From: Pseudomonadota bacterium
Lineage (GTDB): Bacteria > Pseudomonadota > Alphaproteobacteria > Rhizobiales > Beijerinckiaceae
Assembly: GCA_023450615.1 (NCBI GenBank)
Contig: JAEXGT010000103.1
Location: 1 to 45,370, forward strand
Direction: 5' to 3'
DNA: 45,370 nucleotides
The notes beneath the pieces were generated by a model, which was given only the letters and a program-made list of their open reading frames with translations, was not told where the DNA came from and did no database searches. Of the stretch, positions 13,198 through 22,424 are shown one piece after another. A program made the translations under genes and the position numbers. Within the stretch, counting starts at the first letter, position 1. Each line of letters starts with the position of its first letter.

Positions 13198-14718
13198 TTA
13201 CTGCGCTGCGATCGATGCGGCTTTTTGCTTGGCTATGTAAGCATCAATCTTGGCCGCGGCGCCAGCCGGAACATGCAGGCCGAGCTTGGAACGGCGCCAG
13301 AGGATATCCTCTGCCGTGCGGGCCCATTCGCGGCGCATGAGGTAGTCGACTTCCGCCGCCGTCAGGCCCGCGCCGAAATCCTCGCCCATATCGGCCATGG
13401 ACTTGGCATCGCCGAGGAGTTCCAGAATACGCGTACCATAGGCGCGCGACAGGCGGTAGGCGACCTGTTCGGGCAGGAACGGCCAGCGCTGGCGCACGGT
13501 CTTCAGGAACTTGTCGAAATCGGCGTCGATGATGTCGCCGCCCGGCATCTTGGCGGTTTCCGTCCAAGAGCCCTTCATGTCCGGGAAGAACGCCTTCAGC
13601 TCTTCGAGAGCATGTTCGGAGAGCTTACGGAACGTGGTGATCTTGCCGCCGAAGATCGACAGGACCGGCGCTTGTCCTTCCGGCGTGTCCATGTCGAACA
13701 CATAGTCGCGGGTCACGGCGGAGGCGTTGGACGAGCCGTCGTCGAAGAGCGGGCGCACGCCCGAATAGCTCCAGACCACTTCAGCGGGAGTGACCTGCTT
13801 CTTGAAGAAGTGGTTCACGATGTTGCAGAGGTACTGCACTTCCTCAGGGCTGATCTCCACCTTCTTGTCCGGCACGGACTCGACCGGAATGTCGGTCGTG
13901 CCGATGAGGGTGAACTTCTCCTGATAGGGGATCGCGAACACGATGCGCTTGTCCGTGTTCTGCAGGATGAAGGCCTGCTCCGTGTCGAAGAGCTTCGGCA
14001 CCACGATGTGGCTGCCCTTCACGAGGCGCACGTTCTTCGTGGTGTTGAGGCCGAGTTTCGAATTGAGCACGTCCGCCACGAAGGGGCCGCCCGCATTGAC
14101 GATGACCCTGGCGCGCACGTCCTGTGTCTCGCCGGTCTCGGTGTTCTGGAGCGTCGCCACCCAGACCTTGCCGTCGCGGCGGGCAGAGGTGAGCTTGGTG
14201 CGCACGCGGATATCGGCGCCCTTCTCGAAGGCGTCGAGAGCATTCAGCGCCACCATGCGGCTGTCCTCGACCCAGCAATCGGAATAGACGAAGGCGGTGT
14301 CGAAGCCGGGCTTCAGGCCCTGGCCGGCAGGGTGCTTGGTGAGCTTGATGGTCTCCGTGCCCGGCAGTTTCTTACGGGGCGCGAGATGGTCGTAAAGGAA
14401 CAGGCCGAGGCGCACGAACCAGGCCGGGCGGATGCCCTTCTCGTGGGGCAGGATGAAGCGCAGCGGCCAGATGATGTGCGGCGCGGAATTGAGCAGGCGC
14501 TCGCGCTCGAACAGGGCCTCGCGGACGAGACGGAACTCGTAATATTCCAGGTAGCGCAGGCCGCCATGGATCAGCTTGGTCGAGGCGGAGGAGGTGTAGC
14601 CCGCCAGATCGCCCTGCTCGCAGAGCACCACGGAAAGGCCCCGGCCCACCGCATCGCGCGCGATGCCCGCGCCATTGATGCCGCCGCCGACGATGAGGAG
14701 ATCAGTTACTGCCGTCAC
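13198..14718 (-). CDS. glpD: Aerobic glycerol-3-phosphate dehydrogenase
   Basis: 506 residues. The FAD-binding motif LLIVGGGINGAGIARDAVGR (residues 7-26) is typical of GlpD, followed by STKLIHGGLRYLEYYEFRLV. It oxidises glycerol 3-phosphate to dihydroxyacetone phosphate at the inner membrane, passing electrons to the quinone pool. The start is a GTG with only a weak upstream purine run (GAAAG). It is the first gene of a glpD-glpK operon, the promoter of which should lie in the short gap 14719-14807; I see no distinctive operator there. Confidence 0.96.
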   Translation of the reverse strand: MTAVTDLLIVGGGINGAGIARDAVGRGLSVVLCEQGDLAGYTSSASTKLIHGGLRYLEYYEFRLVREALFERERLLNSAPHIIWPLRFILPHEKGIRPAWFVRLGLFLYDHLAPRKKLPGTETIKLTKHPAGQGLKPGFDTAFVYSDCWVEDSRMVALNALDAFEKGADIRVRTKLTSARRDGKVWVATLQNTETGETQDVRARVIVNAGGPFVADVLNSKLGLNTTKNVRLVKGSHIVVPKLFDTEQAFILQNTDKRIVFAIPYQEKFTLIGTTDIPVESVPDKKVEISPEEVQYLCNIVNHFFKKQVTPAEVVWSYSGVRPLFDDGSSNASAVTRDYVFDMDTPEGQAPVLSIFGGKITTFRKLSEHALEELKAFFPDMKGSWTETAKMPGGDIIDADFDKFLKTVRQRWPFLPEQVAYRLSRAYGTRILELLGDAKSMADMGEDFGAGLTAAEVDYLMRREWARTAEDILWRRSKLGLHVPAGAAAKIDAYIAKQKAASIAAQ

Positions 14719-14807
14719 GGAACGCGTCTTTCTTCAAAATCAAAGCAATTCTGTTTCCCAGCACATGAGTTCTTTAGCCGTCTAACGCAAGAGAATTTTC
14801 GGAATTT

Positions 14808-16007
14808 TCACCTTCCTTTTTGCTGCATCAGAACGGCCAGGAAAAACGCGAGGGAGCATGCCGCCATGCCCAGGCACAGGATCATGACCGAACTGTAGCT
14901 GCCCGACCACGCCCAGAGCGCCCCGAACAGAAACGGAGCCATGGCCGTGGTGAGGCGGATCGGCATGGCGATCATGCCCTGGACGGTGCCATAATCCTCC
15001 CGGCCGAACAGCTCCGGCGGCAGAAGGGCCCGCACGATGGTGATCATCCCGTTGGCGGCCCCATAGAGGGCGGCAAATCCCAGGATCAGCCATGTGCCTG
15101 CCGGGATGAAGGGCAACAGCAGGAAGGCGAGGGTGCAGATCGCCATGGTCGCGAGGCCGATCGTCGTCAGGCTCAGGCCGCGCTCGCCGAAACCGGTCAG
15201 GAAGCGCGCCGCGACCTGGGCCGGTCCGATCACTGCATAAGCCGCCACGGCCATTTCGAGGGTGAAGCCGCGTTCGAGCAGGAGCGGGATGAGATGGACG
15301 GAGATGCCGATCGAGATGACGCCCTGGAGCACGAAGGTGCCCACGAAGAACCAGAAGGCCGGCTTGCGCAGAACGCGGCGCGGATCGGACACGGCAGCAG
15401 CCGGGTGATGGGCGCTCCCATCTCCTCGTTCCCGACGCAGGTTCGGGACGATAAGGGCGTGAACCAGCGCGCAGACGCCGATATTGAGGGCCGCCAGGAC
15501 GAGAAGGGCGCCGCGCCAGCCGTAAAGCTCGATCAGCCAGTGCAGGAGAGGGATGAAGACCGTGCTGGCAAACCCCGCGACAAGGGTCATGATGGTGATG
15601 CCCCGGCGGACCATCAGGCCGAGATGGAGAGTGAGCACCGCGAAGCTGGCCTCGTAGAAGACGGCGCTCGTGACGGCTCCCAGGCCGAGCCAGATCAGGA
15701 CGATGGACCAGTATTGGTCGGCATGGGCCCAGAGGACGAGAAAAAGACCGGCGAGGGCGGAGCCGCAGGCCATCACCCGCCGGCCATATCCCCGGTCGAT
15801 CAGCCGCCCGATGGGCACCGCGAAGAAGGCGGATGCGATGAGGGAGAGGGAATAGGCGCCCGATAGCGCCGATCTCGACAATCCGAGTTCCTGCTCCATC
15901 GGCTCGATGAGGATCGCGAAGGAATAGAAGAGAGTCCCGTAGGAAATCAGCTGAGTGAAGGACAGCGCCAGGACGAAGCGCCAGGGCATGCGGGCAGGGG
16001 AGGTCAT
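14808..16007 (-). CDS. MFS transporter, monocarboxylate/oxalate-formate-like
   Basis: 399 residues, about 12 hydrophobic helices. The loop after helix 2 reads GRLIDRGYGRRVMACG, the MFS motif A. The first helix (LSFTQLISYGTLFYSFAILI) resembles the OFA/monocarboxylate branch. The substrate cannot be deduced. It lies upstream of glpD on the same strand, about 90 bases away, and downstream of a HAD phosphatase gene by 46 bases, so a loose cluster is possible. A link with glycerol metabolism is only positional. Confidence 0.85.
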   Translation of the reverse strand: MTSPARMPWRFVLALSFTQLISYGTLFYSFAILIEPMEQELGLSRSALSGAYSLSLIASAFFAVPIGRLIDRGYGRRVMACGSALAGLFLVLWAHADQYWSIVLIWLGLGAVTSAVFYEASFAVLTLHLGLMVRRGITIMTLVAGFASTVFIPLLHWLIELYGWRGALLVLAALNIGVCALVHALIVPNLRRERGDGSAHHPAAAVSDPRRVLRKPAFWFFVGTFVLQGVISIGISVHLIPLLLERGFTLEMAVAAYAVIGPAQVAARFLTGFGERGLSLTTIGLATMAICTLAFLLLPFIPAGTWLILGFAALYGAANGMITIVRALLPPELFGREDYGTVQGMIAMPIRLTTAMAPFLFGALWAWSGSYSSVMILCLGMAACSLAFFLAVLMQQKGR

Positions 16008-16053
16008 CGGAAGGCGGGACTTTCGGCCGTGGTGCTTTTCAAAGGGCGGCAGA

Positions 16054-16704
16054 TCAGAATCGAAGCCTGAAGCCGCCTGAAGGATTTCTTATCAGTTCAA
16101 CCTGCCGATAGCTCGAAATCCAGATATCGGCGAGCCCGGGCAGGTGGCTGGAAGGGCCGATACCCACGATCTTTGCTCCGGCCTGACGCCCCGCTTCCAT
16201 CCCTGCCTGGGCGTCTTCGAAAACGATGGCATCCGTTGCGGAGCGTCCAAGGCTCTTCGCGGCCAAGCGATACCCTTCGGGATCGGGCTTGCTGCGCGAT
16301 ACGTCTTCGGCGGTGATGAGCATTCTCGGCAGGGGCAGGCCAGCTGCCGCAAGCCATCGTTCGGCGATGAAGCGCTTCGCGGACGTGACGATGGCCCATT
16401 CATCCGGCTTGAGCTGCGCCAGGAACGCGCCCGCTCCCGGAATGGCCTTGATCCCGTTCGTCACATTGCCGGCTTGTTCGTTGATCCAGGCGGTCTCCGC
16501 CTTCTGATCGACGCCCTCTGGCGCGAAGAGTCGAACCGTCTCAGCAGCCTGCCGCCCATGGGCTTTGGCGAGAACGGCATCCCCGTCGATGCCGTGCCGC
16601 TCGGCCCAGCGATGCCAGATTTCCTCGATGACGCCATTGGAGTCGATCAAGGTGCCGTCCATATCGAACAGAAAGACTTGCCCCTGCATGGTCTTCATTC
16701 CCAT
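16054..16704 (-). CDS. HAD-superfamily hydrolase, subfamily IA phosphatase
   Basis: Up to 216 residues. All four HAD motifs are present: FDMDGTLIDS (nucleophile and acid Asp), VTSAK, the lysine in SKPDPEGY and VFEDAQAGMEAG. The cap region and size match sugar-phosphate or glycerol-phosphate phosphatases (YfbT, DOG1, GPP-like). Nearness to glpDK would allow a glycerol-3-phosphate phosphatase, but this is inference. Three in-frame ATG codons (16704, 16698, 16689) compete; the last gives the family-typical distance to the DxD motif and none has a strong ribosome-binding site. Confidence 0.88.
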   Translation of the reverse strand: MGMKTMQGQVFLFDMDGTLIDSNGVIEEIWHRWAERHGIDGDAVLAKAHGRQAAETVRLFAPEGVDQKAETAWINEQAGNVTNGIKAIPGAGAFLAQLKPDEWAIVTSAKRFIAERWLAAAGLPLPRMLITAEDVSRSKPDPEGYRLAAKSLGRSATDAIVFEDAQAGMEAGRQAGAKIVGIGPSSHLPGLADIWISSYRQVELIRNPSGGFRLRF

Positions 16705-16719
16705 TGGCGCCGGTTCGAA

Positions 16720-17620
16720 ACTTTATGTCATGCCGTCAAATAGACGGATAGGGTTCGCGCCCGTTTCCCGCGCGGTTCCTGTGCAAGGAGGATGCAGCAG
16801 ATGGCGCTTCAACTGATGTCAAAGAGCAAACGGGAGTGACCTCGCGAGCTTTTGGCTCCGAGGGGATGAGGTCGAGGGAGGCGCGAGGAGGCGTCCGGCT
16901 CGCTGTGGAGTGTGAGAAGAACCAAACGGCTCCTCGCGCACGGTTCTTTTAGGCGGGCACCGCATCATTCCTGCAAAGGATGTGCGGGCGGCCTCCTGCC
17001 GGAGGACTTGCGTCAGCCTCATCCGCAGGACCGCTCCCGGCTCCACAATCACGACGCCTCGCGAGTGCGCCCCTCTCTGAGCCGAGATGCGAAGGTTATA
17101 GCCAAGGTTAGGCACCTCGTCAAGAACAAAGTAAGAACATTGTCTCTTTGTCCTCATCCTGAGGGGCAGCGCAGCTGCGTCTCGAAGGAGGCCTCCAGTG
17201 CACTCTGGGCCCTCCTTCGAGACGGTCGCTGATGCGACCTCCTCAGGATGAGGGCGGTGGGTGGTCGAAGCGGGATCGCCATCGGGACGGACGCAGACTC
17301 CTCCTCGCTGTCATCCCCGCATCCGGCGATATGGCTTCTTCGTCCCCGCACTCCCCGGCGCCAAGCACTTCTCATTGACATTGTGACACTCAGCCCTCAT
17401 ATGAACCCCACGGCGTCAGCGCTCTTCATGAGCCGCTTGAGCGGGACTGCGTGACGGAAATTCGCGATCTTCAAGCGAAAGCCCGGTCCCCTTCTTCAAT
17501 CGCTTGACCCATTCGACGGCCCCATCACGCGGGTTGTCGCCTTGAGAGCCCTGAAGCGCCTTAGCTTTAAAAACAAGCCGAACCAGCTTTGCGGCTCACC
17601 GCATCCGTTCGAAAGATCTA
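16720..17620. other. Long intergenic region
   Basis: About 900 bases between the HAD gene and the helicase. Short open frames exist on both strands but none has a convincing ribosome-binding site or family. The only structured element seen is the palindromic repeat at 17152-17253. The last ~170 bases are probably the helicase leader. Confidence 0.55.
17152..17253. repeat. Intergenic palindromic repeat element
   Basis: CCTCATCCTGAGG (17152-17164) and its inverted copy CCTCAGGATGAGG (17241-17253) flank an inner inverted pair CTCGAAGGAGG (17181-17191) and CCTCCTTCGAG (17211-17221). The ~100-base element could fold as one long cruciform. It resembles the dispersed palindromic elements common between genes in Hyphomicrobiales (family knowledge; copies elsewhere cannot be seen here). 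Confidence 0.7.
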
Positions 17621-17622
17621 CT

Positions 17623-19110
17623 TTGACACTCTTTACCGATTTCGGATTGGCCCAGCCGATCCTGAAGGCCTTGTCCGCTGAGGGCTATGAGAAGCCCACG
17701 CCGATTCAGGCCCAGACCATTCCCTATGCCATGGAAGGCCGCGACGTCTGCGGCATCGCGCAGACCGGCACCGGCAAGACCGCTGCCTTCGCGCTGCCGA
17801 TCCTGCACCGCCTGAGCGAGAATCCGAAGCCGCGCAGGGCCAAGAGCCCCCGCGTGCTTGTGCTGAGCCCGACCCGCGAGCTTGCCAGCCAGATCGCCGA
17901 CAGCTTCAAGGCCTATGGCCGCAACCTGCGTCTCTCCACGGAAGTGGTGTTCGGCGGCGTCACCATCTCCCGTCAGGAGAAGGCGCTCGTGAACGGCGTC
18001 GACGTGCTTGTGGCAACGCCCGGCCGCCTGATCGACCTCGTGGACCGCAGGGCCTTGAACCTGCGTGACGTCGAGATCCTCGTTCTCGACGAGGCCGACC
18101 AGATGCTCGATCTTGGCTTCATCCATGCGCTGAGGCGTATCGTGACCCTTCTGCCCAAGGAGCGTCAGAGCCTGTTCTTCTCGGCCACCATGCCGAAGAC
18201 GATCTCGTCGCTGGCAGAGTCCTTCCTGCGCAATCCGGCCCATGTGGCGGTGACGCCCGTCGCCACCACCGCCGAGCGCGTGGAGCAGAGCGTCATCTTC
18301 GTGCAGACGAACCGCAAGCAGGTTCTGCTCGAAACGCTCCTGCGCGACCCAAGCATCGACCGCGTGCTCGTCTTCACCCGCACCAAGCACGGCGCGGACA
18401 AGGTCGTCCGCGGCCTCGACAAGGCAGGTATCTCGGGTGCCGCCATTCACGGCAACAAGTCGCAGCCGCAGCGCGAGCGTGCTCTCGCCGGTTTCCGTGA
18501 CGGCTCGTGCCGCGTGCTCGTCGCCACCGACATCGCCGCGCGCGGCATCGACGTGGAAGGCGTGACGCACGTCATCAATTACGACCTGCCGAACGTGCCG
18601 GAATCGTACGTCCACCGCATCGGCCGCACGGCGCGCGCCGGTGCGACGGGTCTCGCGATCTCGTTCTGCAACGACGAGGAAAAGGCGTACCTGAAGGACA
18701 TCGAGAAGCTGACGCGCCTGAAGGTGCCGGTCATGCCGCTGCCGGAAGGTCTGCCCGCCGCTTCCGCTCCGTCGGAAAGCAGCGAACGTCGTGAGCCGCA
18801 GCGCGGTCGTCCTGCGCCGCATGCACGCGGTCACCAGGGCCACGGCCAGCCACGCAGTGCCGATCCGAATTCCGACAAGGGCCCGCGCCGCCGCCGCCGT
18901 GGCGGCAAGCCGGGCGGTGCTCAGCCGCAGGGCAACGGACAGGCAGCCGGTCAACAGCAGCGTCCTGCGCAAGCGCAGAAGCCCGCTCAAGGCCAGCGCC
19001 CGCAGCAGCCTCAGCGTTCGGCGCAGGGCAAGCCCGCGCAGCGCTCCGAGGGACGCCGCGGCGATGGCGCCCAGGTCGCATGGCTCGAAAAGAGCCCGCG
19101 CCGCCGCTAA
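17623..19110 (+). CDS. DEAD-box ATP-dependent RNA helicase with Arg/Gln-rich tail
   Basis: 495 residues from a TTG start. Motifs in order: Q motif (YEKPTPIQAQTIP), Walker A AQTGTGKTAAF, PTREL, GG, TPGR, DEAD (VLDEADQMLDLGF), SAT, then domain 2 with VFTRTK, ATDIAARGID and HRIGRTARAG. After ~residue 375 comes a ~120-residue low-complexity tail rich in Arg, Gln, Pro and Gly, typical of RhlE-like helicases and likely RNA-binding. It unwinds RNA in ribosome assembly, decay or cold adaptation. An alternative TTG at 17542 would add 27 residues; 17623 fits where relatives begin (TLFTDFGL), though its ribosome-binding site is weak. Confidence 0.92.
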   Translation: MTLFTDFGLAQPILKALSAEGYEKPTPIQAQTIPYAMEGRDVCGIAQTGTGKTAAFALPILHRLSENPKPRRAKSPRVLVLSPTRELASQIADSFKAYGRNLRLSTEVVFGGVTISRQEKALVNGVDVLVATPGRLIDLVDRRALNLRDVEILVLDEADQMLDLGFIHALRRIVTLLPKERQSLFFSATMPKTISSLAESFLRNPAHVAVTPVATTAERVEQSVIFVQTNRKQVLLETLLRDPSIDRVLVFTRTKHGADKVVRGLDKAGISGAAIHGNKSQPQRERALAGFRDGSCRVLVATDIAARGIDVEGVTHVINYDLPNVPESYVHRIGRTARAGATGLAISFCNDEEKAYLKDIEKLTRLKVPVMPLPEGLPAASAPSESSERREPQRGRPAPHARGHQGHGQPRSADPNSDKGPRRRRRGGKPGGAQPQGNGQAAGQQQRPAQAQKPAQGQRPQQPQRSAQGKPAQRSEGRRGDGAQVAWLEKSPRRR

Positions 19111-19120
19111 ACAGAAATAA

Positions 19121-19146
19121 GAAAGGCGCCGCGAGGCGCCTTTTCT
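19121..19146. terminator. Rho-independent terminator of the helicase gene
   Basis: AAGGCGCC (19123-19130) pairs with GGCGCCTT (19135-19142), loop GCGA, then TTTTCTTTTA. It lies just beyond the stop of the convergent minus-strand gene and may serve both. Confidence 0.9.
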
Positions 19147-19147
19147 T

Positions 19148-20170
19148 TTACGAGAAATTGGACGTGTTGAAGATCAGCCTCCACTGAAGGCCATCGTGAT
19201 AGGCAGCGCCGCATTCCCCCGCGAGAAGCATGACGCCGTCTGCGACAGCGAGATTGCCGGAGCACATGCTGATCTCTTCCGGCACATCGCAATGGCGCAC
19301 CTCATCGTTCACGATTTCCCAGAGACCATAGCGCGACGTGCAATAGACGCGATCCTGGAACCAGACCATGTCCTTGAAGGGCAGAGACAGACGATCGTCG
19401 TGGATCAGCTTCCATTGCTCGTTTCGCCCCTTCCAGACACTTCCATCGGGGCCGCCGATATAGACGTATCCATCGCCAGCGCAGCAGACTGAATGGAGAG
19501 GCACGCGGGCGATCTTGCTGCCGGCCTTCGTCAGGAAGTTCGAGGCCTCGCTGTGATTGCCCGGAACGTCGATCTGGATCCAGCTTGTGCCGTCGAAGCG
19601 CCAGACATCGCTTTGACCGCCGACGCAGTAAAACTCGCCGTCGTCAAAGGCATCGAAGTCGTTGAAGCCGTAAGCGTCTCCGAAGCCGTTCGGGTCGGGT
19701 TTGACCGGCAGATCCGCGCAGAGCGATGTCCAGCGATCAGTGCCGTCTCGGCGCGCCAATCCGCGATTGTTCGAGCAAACGTGGGTGAACCCGTTGATGG
19801 TCTTGACGCGATTGACCGATCCCCGGATCGGCCCGGCGCGGCCTCCGGGAATATCCTCGATCTCCATCTTGCCGCCACCCACCACCATGACCTGACCGCC
19901 TCTGTCCACGCCGACGAACTTTGACCCAGGATTTTGGGCGGCTCCGGCCAGCGTTCTACTGTAGCCCTCATAGGAAATGTGGCTCCAGCGGTTATCCGCT
20001 TTTTGAAAGAAATGTGGAATGACGCGGGTCGTGAGATCGCCGTCTGGAAGGGCGCGGTCAAGGATTTCCTCAACAGCTACGAAATAAAAGACATCCTTGG
20101 AGCGAATCGCGCAACCGGTGATCTCAAAACCTTTGAGATGCTTGTCGTATTCGGCTTGGTTCATCAGCAT
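19148..20170 (-). CDS. Orphan repeat-rich protein, probably a beta-propeller
   Basis: 340 residues, no signal peptide. Short repeating blocks occur every ~40-50 residues, such as FVGVDRGGQVMVVGGG, FYCVGGQSDVWRFDGTSW, YVYIGGPDGSVWKGRNEQW, DRVYCTSRYGLWEIVN and MLLAGECGAAYHDGLQW. Each has a glycine turn followed by an aromatic, as in beta-propeller blades. No enzyme motif is visible. Its base composition is less GC-rich than its neighbours, and it has no functional link to the helicase or the importer operon, which suggests horizontal gain. Propellers of this kind can be immunity or binding proteins, but no toxin gene is nearby. Start ATG 20170 or 20164; neither has a good ribosome-binding site. 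Confidence 0.7.
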   Translation of the reverse strand: MLMNQAEYDKHLKGFEITGCAIRSKDVFYFVAVEEILDRALPDGDLTTRVIPHFFQKADNRWSHISYEGYSRTLAGAAQNPGSKFVGVDRGGQVMVVGGGKMEIEDIPGGRAGPIRGSVNRVKTINGFTHVCSNNRGLARRDGTDRWTSLCADLPVKPDPNGFGDAYGFNDFDAFDDGEFYCVGGQSDVWRFDGTSWIQIDVPGNHSEASNFLTKAGSKIARVPLHSVCCAGDGYVYIGGPDGSVWKGRNEQWKLIHDDRLSLPFKDMVWFQDRVYCTSRYGLWEIVNDEVRHCDVPEEISMCSGNLAVADGVMLLAGECGAAYHDGLQWRLIFNTSNFS

Positions 20171-20247
20171 GTCGTGACACCGGGATATGTATCTTTGTTA
20201 CATATCACGGCAATCTGGATTGTGTATCCTTTTCAGGTTGCTGACTC

Positions 20248-21408
20248 TCAATGATACGGATCGGCCGCATCCCGCAATCCGTCGCCCATGAAGTTGAAGG
20301 CGAGGACCACGATGATCACCGGCACCATGGGGAAGAGCAGCCATGGGTGGAGTTGCACGGCGGCGAGGTTCTGCGCTTCGTTGAGCAGAACGCCCCAGCT
20401 CGTGACCGGCGGACGAAGGCCCAATCCGAGGAAGGAGAGGGCGGTTTCGCCGAGGATCATGGAGGGGATCGAGAGCGTCGCGGACGCGATCAGGTGGCTC
20501 ATGAAATTCGGGATGAGATGGCGCGCGATGACGCGCTGCTTCGAGGCTCCCATCAGTTCGGCGGCTTTCACGAAATCCTCTTCGCGCAGGGACAGAAGCT
20601 TCGAGCGCACGGCGCGCGCAAGGCCCGGCCAGTCGAGCAGGCCGAGAATGATCGTGATGCCGAAGAAGACGAGGACCGGGCTCCAGTTCGCGGGCAGCGC
20701 GGCTGAGAGCGCAAGCCAGAGCGGCAGTTCCGGCAACGACCGCAGAATCTCGATCATGCGCTGGATCACGTGATCGACCCAGCCGCCGAGATAGCCCGCC
20801 AAACCGCCGAAGAGCAGGCCGAGCGTGAACGACACCGCGATGCCGATGAGGCCGATGGTGAGCGAGATGCGCGCGCCGTAGATGATGCGCGAGAAGAGAT
20901 CGCGCCCCAGCCGGTCGGTTCCGAGGAGGAACATCGTGCCGTTTTCAGGCGGGCAGACGAGATGGACGTTCGTGTTCCAGATGCCCCAGAACTCGTAAGC
21001 ATCGCCCCGGCAGAAGAAGCGGATGGGCTGCGGCTGTGATCTGTCGACCGTATAGACGCGCCGGAACGTCTCGAGGTCGAAGCTGTATTCGTAAGGATAA
21101 ACGAAGGGGCCGACGAAGCGGCCTTCATGCATCAGGTGAATGCCCTGCGGCGGCGCATAGAGAAAGTCGCCGTTGCGCTTGGTCTGGTTATAGGGCGCGA
21201 TCATCTCGACGAAGGGCACCATGAGATAGAAGGCGAGCAGCACGAACGCCGCCGCGACCGCCACTTTGTGGCGGCGGAACTTCCACCACATGAGCTGCCA
21301 GGACGAGGCGCGGTAGAAGCTCTCGCTTTCCGTGCCGATGGGCTCCGTCGCGCCCGGATCGAAGGGCGTGGGATCGACGTAATGGCGGGCGCGGGGCAGG
21401 GTGTTCAT
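20248..21408 (-). CDS. Peptide ABC transporter permease, YejE/DppC type
   Basis: 386 residues, about six helices. The N-terminal helix (VAAAFVLLAFYLMVPFVEMI) is followed by a ~110-residue periplasmic insert (APYNQTKRNGDFLYAPP onward), as in the YejE branch, longer than ordinary DppC. The core contains GTDRLGRDLFSRIIYGARIS and the EAA loop KAAELMGASKQRVIARHLIP, which contacts the ATPase. With the YejB-like partner it forms the inner-membrane channel for an oligopeptide-like substrate. It is the last gene of the operon, overlapping the upstream permease by four bases. Confidence 0.92.
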   Translation of the reverse strand: MNTLPRARHYVDPTPFDPGATEPIGTESESFYRASSWQLMWWKFRRHKVAVAAAFVLLAFYLMVPFVEMIAPYNQTKRNGDFLYAPPQGIHLMHEGRFVGPFVYPYEYSFDLETFRRVYTVDRSQPQPIRFFCRGDAYEFWGIWNTNVHLVCPPENGTMFLLGTDRLGRDLFSRIIYGARISLTIGLIGIAVSFTLGLLFGGLAGYLGGWVDHVIQRMIEILRSLPELPLWLALSAALPANWSPVLVFFGITIILGLLDWPGLARAVRSKLLSLREEDFVKAAELMGASKQRVIARHLIPNFMSHLIASATLSIPSMILGETALSFLGLGLRPPVTSWGVLLNEAQNLAAVQLHPWLLFPMVPVIIVVLAFNFMGDGLRDAADPYH

Positions 21409-22424
21409 CGCGCTCCTCCCATGCGGATGCGCGGATCGATCCAGGCGAGAAGAATGTCGGAAATCAGCATGCCGACCACGGTGAGCACCGCCACGAACAT
21501 CAGGATGAAGCCCGCGAGAAACTGATCCTGGTTCTTCAGGGAGCTGAGCAGGATGGGCCCGACCGTTGGGAGGCTCAACACCAGCGACACCAGCACCGAG
21601 CCCGATACCAGATGCGGCAGCAGGTTTCCGATATCGGCGATGAAGGGGTTGAGCGACATGCGGAAGGGATATTTCAGCAGCGCCTTCGTGGGCCCGAGGC
21701 CCTTGGCTTTCGCGGTCACGTAATATTGCTTGCCGAGTTCATCGAGCAGGTTCGCGCGCATCCGCCGGATCATGGACGCGGTGCCTGCCAGCCCGATCAC
21801 GAAGGTGGGCACGATGAGATGCGAGAGGAGCGACCTGATCTTCTCCCAGGTCCAAGGCTCGCCCGCATATTGGGCATCGTAAAGGCCGCCGATGGAAACG
21901 CCGAACCAGCGGTTCAGGTAATAGAGAAGAATGAGCGCGAGCAGGAAGCTCGGGGTGGCAAGGCCGATATAGCCGATGAAGGTCGCGAGATAGTCGCCGA
22001 TCGAATATTGCCGCGTCGCCGAATAGATCGCGATGGGGATCGCGACCACATGAATGAAAACCACTGCTGCGAGATTCACCAGCAGCGTCAGCCACAGGGC
22101 GTCGCCCACCACGTCCACCACCGGCTTGTCGTATTCGAAAGACCAGCCCCAATCGCCCTGCAAAAGGCCGGAGAATCCGTTGGGGCCGGGCATCGCGCCA
22201 ATCCAGATCAGGTATTGCTCCCAGGCCGGACGATCGAGGCCGTATTGCTTGATCAGGAACTCCGCTTTCGCGATGGCGGCATTGTCGCCCTGCGCCCGCA
22301 ACTCAAAGATCAGGTTCGACAGGAAGTCTCCGGGCGGGAGCTTGATGATGAAGAACACGAGGGCCGAAATGATGAACAGGGTGACGGCCATGGTCACAAG
22401 GCGACGCAACAGGAAGCTGATCAT
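21405..22424 (-). CDS. Peptide ABC transporter permease, YejB/DppB type
   Basis: 339 residues, six helices. It starts MISFLLRRLVTMAVTLFIIS, the usual DppB-type first helix, with KLPPGDFLSNL next. The EAA loop is YYVTAKAKGLGPTKALLKYP near residue 230. ATGA overlaps join it to the binding-protein gene upstream and the second permease downstream. It forms the inner-membrane pore together with the product of 20248-21408. Confidence 0.93.
   Translation of the reverse strand: MISFLLRRLVTMAVTLFIISALVFFIIKLPPGDFLSNLIFELRAQGDNAAIAKAEFLIKQYGLDRPAWEQYLIWIGAMPGPNGFSGLLQGDWGWSFEYDKPVVDVVGDALWLTLLVNLAAVVFIHVVAIPIAIYSATRQYSIGDYLATFIGYIGLATPSFLLALILLYYLNRWFGVSIGGLYDAQYAGEPWTWEKIRSLLSHLIVPTFVIGLAGTASMIRRMRANLLDELGKQYYVTAKAKGLGPTKALLKYPFRMSLNPFIADIGNLLPHLVSGSVLVSLVLSLPTVGPILLSSLKNQDQFLAGFILMFVAVLTVVGMLISDILLAWIDPRIRMGGAR

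Noticed and set aside
12637..14898. 753-residue open frame antisense to glpK/glpD
   Set aside because: Both enzymes on the other strand carry all family motifs; the antisense frame has no ribosome-binding site or recognisable domain.
16819..17157. 112-residue minus-strand frame in the long intergenic region
   Set aside because: No ribosome-binding site, low-complexity Arg/Ser composition and no family.
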